A DNA stretch of 9,534 nucleotides, taken from CAZCYE01 sp964502775 (GTDB taxonomy: Bacteria; Actinomycetota; Acidimicrobiia; IMCC26256; PALSA-555). This document shows positions 1-6,254 of the stretch, piece by piece. Within the stretch, counting starts at the first letter, position 1, and each line of letters starts with the position of its first letter. The stretch is taken from the NCBI GenBank assembly GCA_964502775.1, contig CAZCYE010000062.1:1-9534 (forward strand). The letters are read 5' to 3'. Under the pieces are notes generated by a model. That model was given only the letters and a program-made list of their open reading frames with translations, was not told the origin of the DNA and did no database searches. A program made the translations under genes and the position numbers.

Positions 1-1710
1 CTTCTTGCCCTCCTTCTGGCGCTCGAGGAGCTTGCGCTTGCGGCTGATGTCGCCGCCGTAGCACTTGGCGATCACGTCCTTGCGCTTGGCCTTCACCGTC
101 TCGCGGGCGATGATCCGTCCACCGATCGCGGCCTGGATGGGCACGTCGAAGAGCTGGCGCGGGATGAGCTCGCTCAGCTTCTGGGTCATTCGGCGCCCGT
201 AGTCGTACGCGCGGTCGCGGTGCACGATGGTCGAGAAGGCGTCCACCGGCACCGAGTTCAACAGCACCTCGACCTTGGCCAGGTTGGACCTGCGGTACCC
301 GGCGGGCTCGTAGTCCAGGCTGGCGTAGCCGCGCGTGCGCGACTTCAGCTGGTCGAAGAAGTCAACGACGATCTCGGCAAGGGGAACGGTGTACACGAGA
401 TCCACGCGGTCCTCGGCCAGGTACTCCATCTTCACCAGCTCGCCGCGCCGAGCCTGGCAGAGCTCCATGATCGTGCCGATGTAGTCGGTCGGGGCGAGGA
501 TGGTCACCGTGACGTACGGCTCCTCCACGTACTCGACGAGGGTGGCGGGCGGCAACGCCGACGGGTTGTCGACCGCCTCGGTCTGGCCGTTCACGAGGTG
601 GGCGCGGTACTCGACGTTGGGGGCGGTGGCCACGAGCGAGAGGCTGTACTCGCGCTCGAGGCGCTCCCGCACGATCTCCATGTGCAAGAGCCCGAGGAAC
701 CCGCAGCGGAAGCCGAACCCGAGCGCGCCCGAGACCTCCGGCTCGTAGGTGAACGACGAGTCGTTGAGGCGCAGCTTCTCGAGCGCGTCCCGCAAATCGG
801 CGTACTCGTCGCCGACCACGGGGTAGAGGCCGCAGAACACCATGGGCTTGGGATCCCGGTACCCCGGCAGCAACGCCCCCGGACGGCTCGCCGTGGTGAC
901 GGTCTCCCCCACCCGGGCCTCGCCCACGTCCTTGATGCCCGCGATCAGGTACCCCACTTCACCGGGGCCGAGCGCGGCCGCGGGCACGGGGTTGGGGGTG
1001 CGCGTGCCGATCTCCTCGGCGTCGTGAGTGCCGCGGGCCTGGAGGTAGGCGAGGCGGGCCCCGGCCACGAGCGTGCCCTGCACCACGCGCAACGAGCTGA
1101 CGACGCCCCGGTAGGCGTCGTAGTACGAGTCGAAGATGAGCGCCTGCAGGGGCGCGTCGGGGTCGCCTTCGGGTGCGGGCACCCGCTCGACGACCGCGTC
1201 GAGCAGCTCGGTCACGCCCTCTCCGGTCTTGGCCGACACCCGGAGCACCTCGGTCGCGGGGATGCCGAGCACGTGCTCGATCTCGGCGGCGCGGCGGTCG
1301 GGCTCGGCCTGGGGTAGGTCGATCTTGTTGAGGGCGGCGACGATCGTGAGATCGGAAGCGAGCGCCGCGTAGCAGTTGGCCAGGGTCTGGGCCTCGATGC
1401 CCTGGCTGGCGTCCACGAGCAGGATCGCCCCCTCGCACGCCGCCAGGCTGCGCGAGACCTCGTAGCCGAAGTCGACGTGGCCGGGTGTGTCGATCAGGTG
1501 CAGCACGTGGTCCCGCCAGGCCAGCCTCACGTTCTGCGCCTTGATGGTGATGCCGCGCTCGCGTTCGAGGTCCATCGAATCGAGGTACTGCTCGCGCATG
1601 TCGCGGGGGTCCACGGCGCCACACAGGTCGAGGATGCGGTCGGTGAGCGTGGTCTTGCCGTGGTCGATGTGGGCGAGGATCGCCACCGACCGGTATCGCT
1701 CGTTCTTCAC
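1..1710 (-). CDS. lepA: Elongation factor 4 (LepA), 3' end cut by the window edge
   Basis: Ribosome-associated translational GTPase that back-translocates or remodels stalled ribosomes (family knowledge). The reading frame runs without a stop from a GTG at 1710 to base 1, giving 570 codons; the family is about 600 residues, so roughly 30 C-terminal residues lie outside. All five GTPase motifs are visible: G1 AHIDHGKTT at about residues 13-21, G2 RERGITIKAQN at about 50-60, G3 DTPGHVDF at about 74-81, G4 NKID at about 128-131, and G5 SAKTG at about 159-163. The LepA-specific C-terminal region ends at the edge with YGGDISRKRKLLERQKEGKK, a hallmark of the family. The GTG start gives VKNERYRSVAILAHID, where LepA proteins normally begin. 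No Shine-Dalgarno is seen before it, but a TANNNT box lies 6 bases upstream, suggesting a leaderless mRNA (inference). It is divergent from rpsT. Confidence 0.97.
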   Translation of the reverse strand, partial: MKNERYRSVAILAHIDHGKTTLTDRILDLCGAVDPRDMREQYLDSMDLERERGITIKAQNVRLAWRDHVLHLIDTPGHVDFGYEVSRSLAACEGAILLVDASQGIEAQTLANCYAALASDLTIVAALNKIDLPQAEPDRRAAEIEHVLGIPATEVLRVSAKTGEGVTELLDAVVERVPAPEGDPDAPLQALIFDSYYDAYRGVVSSLRVVQGTLVAGARLAYLQARGTHDAEEIGTRTPNPVPAAALGPGEVGYLIAGIKDVGEARVGETVTTASRPGALLPGYRDPKPMVFCGLYPVVGDEYADLRDALEKLRLNDSSFTYEPEVSGALGFGFRCGFLGLLHMEIVRERLEREYSLSLVATAPNVEYRAHLVNGQTEAVDNPSALPPATLVEYVEEPYVTVTILAPTDYIGTIMELCQARRGELVKMEYLAEDRVDLVYTVPLAEIVVDFFDQLKSRTRGYASLDYEPAGYRRSNLAKVEVLLNSVPVDAFSTIVHRDRAYDYGRRMTQKLSELIPRQLFDVPIQAAIGGRIIARETVKAKRKDVIAKCYGGDISRKRKLLERQKEGKK

Positions 1711-1716
1711 GGATCG

Positions 1717-1722
1717 AGCGTA
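1717..1722 (-). promoter_or_regulatory. Candidate -10 box of lepA (leaderless start)
   Basis: On the minus strand the sequence TACGCT (TANNNT class) is followed by six bases and then the lepA GTG. That spacing would put the transcription start on or next to the G of the start codon, as in actinobacterial leaderless genes. No recognisable -35 is seen at 16-18 bases, and no purine-rich ribosome site precedes the GTG. This is inferred from spacing alone. Confidence 0.35.
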
Positions 1723-1825
1723 GCGACGGTCGCATGGGATGGGACGGTCGACAAGCCGGCGAGTTCGTTATCGACGACTGTTTGAGCCGGCGTCGACCGT
1801 CCCGGTCCCGCCATGCGCGCGTCGC
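1723..1825. repeat. Long interrupted inverted repeat between lepA and rpsT
   Basis: Four nested pairs of perfectly complementary blocks share nearly one centre (about 1772-1774). They are GCGACG 1723-1728 with CGTCGC 1820-1825; CGCATGG 1731-1737 with CCATGCG 1811-1817; GGGACGGTCGAC 1741-1752 with GTCGACCGTCCC 1792-1803; and GCCGGC 1755-1760 with GCCGGC 1786-1791. Together they make 31 base pairs around a 25-base centre (1761-1785), with small bulges of 2-7 bases. The dyad fills most of the spacer between two divergent genes, so an ordinary terminator is not expected here. It could be a shared operator, a structured 5' leader or small RNA, or a degenerate MITE-like element. The pairing is seen directly; the function is unknown. 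Confidence 0.85.
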
Positions 1826-1849
1826 GGGGCGAGCGGCGCGGGAGGCCCC

Positions 1850-1858
1850 TGCTAGCCT
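1850..1858 (+). promoter_or_regulatory. rpsT: Candidate extended -10 promoter of rpsT
   Basis: The sequence TGCTAGCCT fits an extended -10 (TGN followed by TANNNT). It lies 32 bases before the rpsT GTG and would give a leader of about 25 bases containing the GGAG ribosome site at 1882-1885. No good -35 is seen at about 1830-1835, which is common for extended -10 promoters. If this is the real start, the upstream dyad would not be part of the rpsT mRNA. Confidence 0.4.
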
Positions 1859-1890
1859 GGCGACTTCCGCCGGCCGGTCGTGGAGCACTC

Positions 1891-2151
1891 GTGGCGAACA
1901 TCAAGGGACAGATCAAGCGCAACCGCCAGAGCGAGCGTCGGCGCGTGCGCAACCTCGCCGTCCGCTCTGAGCTCAAGACGCGGGTCAAGCGGGCCCGTCA
2001 GGCCATCGACGCCGGCGAGGCTGACGCGGACACGCTCAGCCGCAGCGCTCAGAAGCGGCTGGCCAAGGCCGGCGCGACCGGGCAGATCCACAAGAACCAG
2101 GCCGCCCGGCGCACGTCGCGGCTCATGAAGCGGCGCGCCACCTCCGCCTAA
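1891..2151 (+). CDS. rpsT: 30S ribosomal protein S20
   Basis: Small basic primary 16S rRNA-binding protein of the 30S subunit. The 86-residue product starts with VANIKGQIKRNRQSERRRVRN and contains GQIHKNQAARRTSRLMKR near the end; both are characteristic of bacterial S20, and the length is typical (86-88). It is rich in Lys/Arg and predicted helical throughout. I chose the GTG at 1891 over an in-frame ATG at 1813 because S20 proteins begin with (M)ANIK-type sequence and because GGAG at 1882-1885 sits 5 bases upstream; the longer form would add 26 residues unlike the family. It is divergent from lepA and convergent with the membrane-protein gene that follows. S20 is known to autoregulate in E. 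coli; whether that applies here is not shown. Confidence 0.96.
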   Translation: MANIKGQIKRNRQSERRRVRNLAVRSELKTRVKRARQAIDAGEADADTLSRSAQKRLAKAGATGQIHKNQAARRTSRLMKRRATSA

Positions 2152-2171
2152 AGCATTCGCTCGGTCCGGCG

Positions 2172-2453
2172 TCAGCCGTGTTTGCCGTTGCGGGTCCGAG
2201 CAAAGGTGCGGTACAGGAGCACCACGATCACCGCGCCGATGATCGAGCCGACGATTCCTGACGCCTGAATCGCACCCTCGTCGAAGTCCTCGTCGAACAG
2301 CACGTAGCCGAGGAGCCCACCGACGAACGAGCCGACGATCCCCACCAGCACCGTCGCCCAGAACCCCATTGGATCACGTCCGGGGACGAGCAGCCGCGCG
2401 AGGAAGCCCGCGACGATGCCCACCCCCAACAGGTACAAGAGAAAGCCCAACAT
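2172..2453 (-). CDS. GlsB/YeaQ/YmgE-family small membrane protein
   Basis: The product is a 93-residue inner-membrane protein with three predicted helices (about residues 3-20, 30-52 and 64-81). It is rich in small residues with repeated glycines (VGIVGSFVGGLLGY, GIVGSIIGAVIVVLLY), the signature of the transglycosylase-associated/GlsB-YeaQ-YmgE family (PF04226). It has the usual LLVPGRDPMGF-type loop after helix 1 and a basic C-terminus (RTFARTRNGKHG). Family members are small stress-associated envelope proteins of unclear biochemical role; the transglycosylase link is historical. AGAGG at about 2462-2466 (minus strand) lies about 8 bases before the ATG. It lies 45 bases downstream of the aldehyde dehydrogenase on the same strand and may be its last operon partner, though a stem-loop separates them. 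It is convergent with rpsT, with 20 bases between the stops. Confidence 0.9.
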   Translation of the reverse strand: MLGFLLYLLGVGIVAGFLARLLVPGRDPMGFWATVLVGIVGSFVGGLLGYVLFDEDFDEGAIQASGIVGSIIGAVIVVLLYRTFARTRNGKHG

Positions 2454-2480
2454 CGCTGTGACCTCTTTCTGCTCAGGACG

Positions 2481-2496
2481 GAGCGGCGAACCGCTC
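2481..2496 (-). terminator. Stem-loop after the aldehyde dehydrogenase stop
   Basis: A perfect 6-bp stem, GAGCGG/CCGCTC, closes a four-base loop that reads UUCG in minus-strand RNA. It begins two bases after the aldehyde dehydrogenase stop codon and ends 27 bases before the next start. There is no downstream U-tract, so it may be a weak or attenuating terminator, an mRNA-stabilising hairpin, or a chance structure. Confidence 0.35.
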
Positions 2497-2498
2497 GG

Positions 2499-4007
2499 TC
2501 AGTGCTTGGGCGGGCCGCCACCGCCGGCCCGCATCACGCCGGGTCGCCAACCCGGTACCGGCTCCGGGCCGGCCGGCACCCGGACATGCTTCCACCAGAA
2601 GTACTCGGACAGGGTCTCGGCCGACCCCTCACGTCCGTAGCCACTGTCCTTCGTGCCCCCGAAGGGCATGCCGCCCCACGCCCGGAAGTAGTTGTTGACG
2701 AAGACCACGCCGGTCTCGGCGTTGCGAACGAACCATTGGGCCCGGCCTTGGTCCTCGGTGAAGGCCGCGGCGATGAGCCCATAGCGGTTGCCGTTCACGA
2801 TCTCCATGGCCTCGTCGTCGCTCTCGAAGCGCAGCACCGCGAGCACCGGACCGAAGATCTCCTCTTGGGCGATGCGCATGGCCGGCTGGACGTCCGTGAA
2901 CAGGATGGGCTCCACGAAGTAGCCACGGGCCAGCCTCGAGTCGTCGGGCATGGCGCCCCGGGCCATCACGGTGGCCCCCTCGGCCGACCCCTCGTCGATG
3001 AAGGACCGCACGCGATCCCGATGCGTTCCATCGATCATCGGCCCGAGATCGGTCGCCGAGTCCATGCCGTCGCCAAGCCGGAGCGCGGTGACGATCTCCG
3101 CGAGCCGCGACACGAACTCGTCGTGTACCGATGCGTGGACGAGGAGGCGCGACGCCGCCGCGCAGGCCTCACCCTGATTGAGGAACGCGGCCTCCACCGC
3201 GATGCCCAACGCCCGGTCCAGGTCGGCGTCGTCGAAGATCACGAAGGCGTTCTTTCCGCCGAGCTCGAGGCTGACCGGCGCGAGGTGCTCCGCCGCCGCG
3301 CCCGCGACCGCGCGCCCGCTCGGCGACGAGCCGGTGAAGGTGATCTTGCGCACCTCGGGGTGGCTCACGAGGGCCCGCCCGGTGTCGGCGTCGCCGGTCA
3401 CCACGTTGATCACACCGGGAGGAAGGAACTCCTGGACGAGCTCCGTCAGCAGCAGTGTGCTCAGCGGTGCCTGCGGAGGCGGCTTGACGACCACGGTGTT
3501 GCCGGTCAAGAGGGCCGGTGCGATCTTGCAGCCGAAGAAGATGGGCGGCCAGTTGAAGGGGTAGACCACCCCGACGACGCCGTAGGGCTCGGGCACGGTG
3601 TGGGCCACGACCGGGCCCTGCTCCATCGTGCGGCCGCCGAACGTCCCGGCCATGCCCGCGAAGTAGTCGAAGTTGAGCGCGCAGGCGACCACGTCGTGAA
3701 AGCGCGACAGGGTGTAGGGCTTGCCCACCTCCGCGGTCTCCAGGGCCGCCACCTCGTCGGCGTGATCGCGGATCTGCGCGGCGATCCGGGACAGGGCCGC
3801 CGCCCGCATCGAGGCTGGGAGCCGGGCCCAGTCCTCCCGTCCCGCCCGCGCCGCGGCCTTGACCGCCGTGTCCACGTCGTCAGCGGTACCGATCGGGACC
3901 TCGCCGATGGGCTCCGCGGTGGCGGGGTTCTCCACCACGATCACGTCCCCTCCGGTGCCGTCCCGGCTCTCGCCGTCGATGAGGTGGCGCCACGCTCGCT
4001 CCGACAT
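2499..4007 (-). CDS. NAD(P)-dependent aldehyde dehydrogenase
   Basis: Cytoplasmic ALDH-superfamily enzyme oxidising an aldehyde to the acid. The product is 502 residues, the usual length. Key residues are visible: oxyanion Asn152 (YPFNWP), cofactor Lys175 in VVKPPPQAP, the FTGS turn at 224-227, general base Glu248 (LELGGKN), nucleophile Cys282 (NQGEACAAASR), and Glu383 in EEIFGPVL. Near the end are MPFGGTKDSGYGREGS and a Pro/Gly-rich tail. The canonical Glu after Lys-Pro-Ser in the cofactor site is Pro here, so cofactor preference is uncertain. I chose the ATG at 4007 because GAGGGAG lies 5 bases upstream and the protein then starts MSERAWRHLIDGE; a longer frame from 4154 adds 49 atypical residues. 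The substrate is unknown. The nearby GMC dehydrogenase suggests it takes the aldehyde from that enzyme, for example betaine aldehyde, a polyether aldehyde or another alkyl aldehyde (inference). Confidence 0.93.
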   Translation of the reverse strand: MSERAWRHLIDGESRDGTGGDVIVVENPATAEPIGEVPIGTADDVDTAVKAAARAGREDWARLPASMRAAALSRIAAQIRDHADEVAALETAEVGKPYTLSRFHDVVACALNFDYFAGMAGTFGGRTMEQGPVVAHTVPEPYGVVGVVYPFNWPPIFFGCKIAPALLTGNTVVVKPPPQAPLSTLLLTELVQEFLPPGVINVVTGDADTGRALVSHPEVRKITFTGSSPSGRAVAGAAAEHLAPVSLELGGKNAFVIFDDADLDRALGIAVEAAFLNQGEACAAASRLLVHASVHDEFVSRLAEIVTALRLGDGMDSATDLGPMIDGTHRDRVRSFIDEGSAEGATVMARGAMPDDSRLARGYFVEPILFTDVQPAMRIAQEEIFGPVLAVLRFESDDEAMEIVNGNRYGLIAAAFTEDQGRAQWFVRNAETGVVFVNNYFRAWGGMPFGGTKDSGYGREGSAETLSEYFWWKHVRVPAGPEPVPGWRPGVMRAGGGGPPKH

Positions 4008-4038
4008 CACGACTCCCTCGTTCCGGTGCGTCTCGGCT

Positions 4039-4055
4039 GTTCCCCAGCCTGGAAC
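4039..4055. promoter_or_regulatory. Small dyad upstream of the aldehyde dehydrogenase
   Basis: GTTCC and GGAAC form a perfect 5-bp inverted repeat separated by 7 bases, 31 bases before the aldehyde dehydrogenase start, in a 180-base divergent spacer. It could be a repressor site. No regulator gene is present in the window and no clear promoter hexamers were found, so this is weak. Confidence 0.2.
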
Positions 4056-4146
4056 GGCCGTGGCCGGGACGCAAGCCGGCGGCGACCGCATCCAACGCCG
4101 CCTACCTGGTCGCTCGCCCAGCTCCAGAGCTCCTCGACTAGACATG

Positions 4147-4167
4147 CCGAGCATTTCGAGCGCTCGG
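4147..4167. promoter_or_regulatory. Small dyad upstream of the two-helix membrane protein
   Basis: CCGAGC and GCTCGG pair across a 9-base gap. The right half overlaps the perfect palindrome CGAGCGCTCG (4157-4166), and the start codon of the plus-strand gene is 20 bases further on. Possible operator or leader hairpin; chance is also likely in such GC-rich DNA. Confidence 0.2.
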
Positions 4168-4187
4168 AACCCGAGGAGTGAGGTCTC

Positions 4188-4508
4188 ATGACTGAGGACG
4201 GTACGACGCCACTGGACCCCGACGAGCGACCGGCGACACCGGTGGGTGCGCTCCTCGACTCGCTGCGCGCTCAGCCGGCGCGATTCTTCTCCTGGCTCGG
4301 AAGCCTGATCTTCGCGGGGGGCTGGGGACTGACGATCTACCTCGTGGTGTCGGCGGACAACAACTCATTCGTCGGAGGGAACACCGAAGCGCGAATCCAA
4401 GTGCTGCTCTCCTACGGCACCCTCGTCACCATTGCGGCAGGAATTCTCTGGGGCGTCGCGGCGTACATCTGGATCCGGCTCCTCCCCGAAGAGCCGGATG
4501 AGCACTGA
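4188..4508 (+). CDS. Two-helix small membrane protein of unknown function
   Basis: I do not recognise the family of this 106-residue protein. It has a hydrophilic, acidic N-terminus (MTEDGTTPLDPDERPATP), two strongly hydrophobic segments at about residues 34-54 and 76-98, a polar loop between them (ADNNSFVGGNTEARI) and a short acidic C-terminus (PEEPDEH). There is no cleavable signal peptide and no metal or catalytic motif. GAGGAG (4173-4178) and GAGG (4180-4183) precede the ATG, giving a convincing ribosome site. It is the only plus-strand gene in the oxidoreductase block, divergent from the aldehyde dehydrogenase and convergent with the GMC gene. Codon choice looks slightly less GC-rich at third positions than in its neighbours (several GAA, GGA, CAA, ATT). 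Its membrane position could be linked to transport or electron transfer for the adjacent enzymes, but nothing in the sequence shows this. Confidence 0.78.
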   Translation: MTEDGTTPLDPDERPATPVGALLDSLRAQPARFFSWLGSLIFAGGWGLTIYLVVSADNNSFVGGNTEARIQVLLSYGTLVTIAAGILWGVAAYIWIRLLPEEPDEH

Positions 4509-4519
4509 ACCGCGATCCC

Positions 4520-4547
4520 CAGGCTGATCGAGTCAGGCTGATCGAAT
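4520..4547. repeat. 14-bp tandem direct repeat, two copies
   Basis: CAGGCTGATCGAGT (4520-4533) is followed directly by CAGGCTGATCGAAT (4534-4547), with 13 of 14 bases identical. It lies in the 48-base gap between two convergent stop codons. It may be a replication-slippage duplication or a paired protein-binding site. No strong intrinsic terminator is seen in the gap. Confidence 0.8.
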
Positions 4548-4556
4548 CGCCGGAGG

Positions 4557-6215
4557 TCAGGGAACGGTCTCACCCGATGGCGGGGTGCGTTCGCCGCGGA
4601 TCAGGTCTGACGCGCGCTCGGCGATCATCACCGTCGGCGCATTCGTGTGACCGGTGACCAGCGAGGGGATGACGGACGCGTCCACGACCCGCAAGCCCTC
4701 GACGCCGACCACCCGGAGCTGCGGATCGACGACCGCGAGCGGATCGCTGCCCATCCGACACGTACCCGAGGAGTGCTCGCCGCGATATGCGCCGCGGCGG
4801 AGGTACGCCTCGAGCTCGTCGTCAGTCTGCACATCGGGCCCCGGAGTCTTCTCCGCCGTGACGTAGGGACCCAGAGCGTCCGTCTCGAAGAGCTCCCGCA
4901 TGAACCGGCACCCGGTGATCAGCTTCGCCACATCGGCGCGGCTTCCGAGCAGCTCGTGGCGGATCACGGGGGGATCGTCGGGGTTGGCCGAGCGCAAGGT
5001 GACGCTCCCACGTGACTCGGGATGGCAGAGCCACACCGAGGTCATGACCCCGGGGATCTTCATCGGACGGAAGTCCTGGAACGAGAGCTCCTCGGGGGGC
5101 TTCGGGTTGTTCTCGTCCGGGGCGAACGCCATCGGCGACAGGAGCAGCTCGAAGTCCGGCTTCTCGGTGTCCTGGAGGTTCACGAAAGCCGCGGAGCCAA
5201 CCGCCGCGGCGGTGAGCGCGCCCTTGCCGTGGAGGATGAAGTCGAGGCCGTGCTTGACCATCCCCTTCAGATTGAAGTCCATGTTGATGGTCGAGATGTT
5301 CGTGGTGAACAGCATCGGTGCGACCGGGTGCTCCTGGAGGTTCTGGCCCACACCGGGGCTGTCGGCCACGACCTCGATCCCCAATCGGCGAAGCTCGGCC
5401 TCGGGCCCGATACCCGAGAGCATGAGCAGCCGCGGTGTGGCGAGGGCGCCGGCCGAGAGGATCACCTCGCGCGTCGCGTGCGCGCGCTGCGTCGTGCCGT
5501 CGGCCTGGTACTCGACACCCACGGCGCGGCCCGCGTCGGTGAGCACCCGGGTCATCGTGGCGTGCTTGTGCAGCGTTAGATTCTTCCGACGGCCGATGGG
5601 CCCCAGATACGCGCGGGCCGTGCTGTGTCGCCAGCCGCGGCGCTGCGAGACTTGGAGAAGGCCCGCACCCTCGTTCGGGACCTCGCCGTTCAGATCCGGG
5701 TTGAACGGGTAGCCCTTCTCCTGCACCGCCTCGATGAAGGCATCGATCATTCGGTGTCGCACGCCGGTGTACTCGACCCGTATCGGACCGCTGCCTCCCC
5801 GGTAGGCGCTGGCTCCGCCGGCGAAGGTCTCGCTGCGGCGAAAGTAGGGAAGGGCGTGCTCGTAGTCCCATCCAGTGCAGCCTCGCTCGGCCCAGCCGTC
5901 GTAGTCGGATGGGTGCCCCCGCGTCCAGGCCGTCACGTTGATCGAGCTCGACCCCCCGAGCACTCGCCCGGCGGCAAAGCGTTCCACCTTGCCAAGGCGA
6001 GACCGGTCCGGCTCCGCCTCGTAGGACCAGTTGTACTTGGGTCCGATGAACAAGAAGGCGGCCGGGATGTGGAGCGAGAGGTTGCGGTCCGCACCGCCGG
6101 CCTCGATGAGCAGCACCTTCGTCGCCTTGTCCTCGGACAGGCGGTTGGCCATGACGCAGCCCGCCGATCCGGCGCCCACCACGATGTAGTCCCACTCGGC
6201 TCGATCAGGGCCCAC
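4557..6215 (-). CDS. GMC-family FAD-dependent alcohol/choline-type dehydrogenase
   Basis: Flavoprotein of the glucose-methanol-choline family, which oxidises alcohols to aldehydes. The product is 552 residues, typical for the BetA-like branch. Visible parts are the FAD dinucleotide fold VVGAGSAG at 12-19 with Glu38 for the ribose; GMC signature 1 (GRVLGGSSSIN, 83-93); signature 2 (GALATPRLLMLSGIGP, 256-271); and the catalytic pair His481 (GEHSSGTCRMG) and Asn525 (GHTNAPTVMIAE). There is no signal peptide, so it is cytoplasmic or peripheral; such dehydrogenases usually pass electrons to quinone or a carrier. The GTG at 6215 is preceded by GAGGAG 8 bases upstream and the FAD motif follows at once, so the start is secure. 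It lies 55 bases downstream of holA on the same strand and may be partly read through from it. Choline dehydrogenase, polyethylene-glycol dehydrogenase and alkanol dehydrogenase are all possible; the substrate is undetermined. Confidence 0.93.
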   Translation of the reverse strand: MGPDRAEWDYIVVGAGSAGCVMANRLSEDKATKVLLIEAGGADRNLSLHIPAAFLFIGPKYNWSYEAEPDRSRLGKVERFAAGRVLGGSSSINVTAWTRGHPSDYDGWAERGCTGWDYEHALPYFRRSETFAGGASAYRGGSGPIRVEYTGVRHRMIDAFIEAVQEKGYPFNPDLNGEVPNEGAGLLQVSQRRGWRHSTARAYLGPIGRRKNLTLHKHATMTRVLTDAGRAVGVEYQADGTTQRAHATREVILSAGALATPRLLMLSGIGPEAELRRLGIEVVADSPGVGQNLQEHPVAPMLFTTNISTINMDFNLKGMVKHGLDFILHGKGALTAAAVGSAAFVNLQDTEKPDFELLLSPMAFAPDENNPKPPEELSFQDFRPMKIPGVMTSVWLCHPESRGSVTLRSANPDDPPVIRHELLGSRADVAKLITGCRFMRELFETDALGPYVTAEKTPGPDVQTDDELEAYLRRGAYRGEHSSGTCRMGSDPLAVVDPQLRVVGVEGLRVVDASVIPSLVTGHTNAPTVMIAERASDLIRGERTPPSGETVP

Positions 6216-6254
6216 GGACGACGCTCCTCACATGAGAGACAGCTGAACCCTTCT

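Noticed and set aside
220..1317. 365-codon plus-strand frame opposite lepA
   Set aside because: It is the antisense shadow of lepA, with a repetitive His/Arg/Val/Gly composition and no domain.
1715..1835. CGAGCG direct repeats (1715-1720 and 1830-1835) as target-site duplication around the lepA-rpsT dyad
   Set aside because: Six bases is short, and CGAGCG recurs nearby by composition (for example at the start of rpsT), so it does not by itself support a mobile element.
959..1888. 309-codon minus-strand frame across the lepA start
   Set aside because: It is an arginine-rich off-frame shadow of lepA. The real lepA frame starts at 1710 with a GTG and carries the GTPase motifs.
1813..1890. N-terminal extension of S20 from an ATG at 1813
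   Set aside because: S20 proteins begin with an (M)ANIK-like sequence. The GTG at 1891 has its own GGAG and gives the family length.
2152..2201. Intrinsic terminator after rpsT, using GCTCGG at 2159-2164 and CCGAGC at 2196-2201
   Set aside because: The loop is long (31 bases), the arm lies within the convergent coding region, and there is no T-tract.
4008..4154. N-terminal extension of the aldehyde dehydrogenase
   Set aside because: The 49 extra residues are atypical, and the ATG at 4007 has a strong GAGGGAG ribosome site at the right distance.
2502..4181. 559-codon open frame on the plus strand opposite the aldehyde dehydrogenase
   Set aside because: It mirrors the real gene codon for codon in GC-rich DNA. 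Its product is rich in Arg/His/Gly/Asp with no recognisable domain, and the minus-strand frame carries all ALDH motifs.
4822..6195. 457-codon minus-strand frame inside the GMC gene
   Set aside because: It is a frame-shifted shadow; the other frame holds the FAD motif, both GMC signatures and the catalytic His/Asn.
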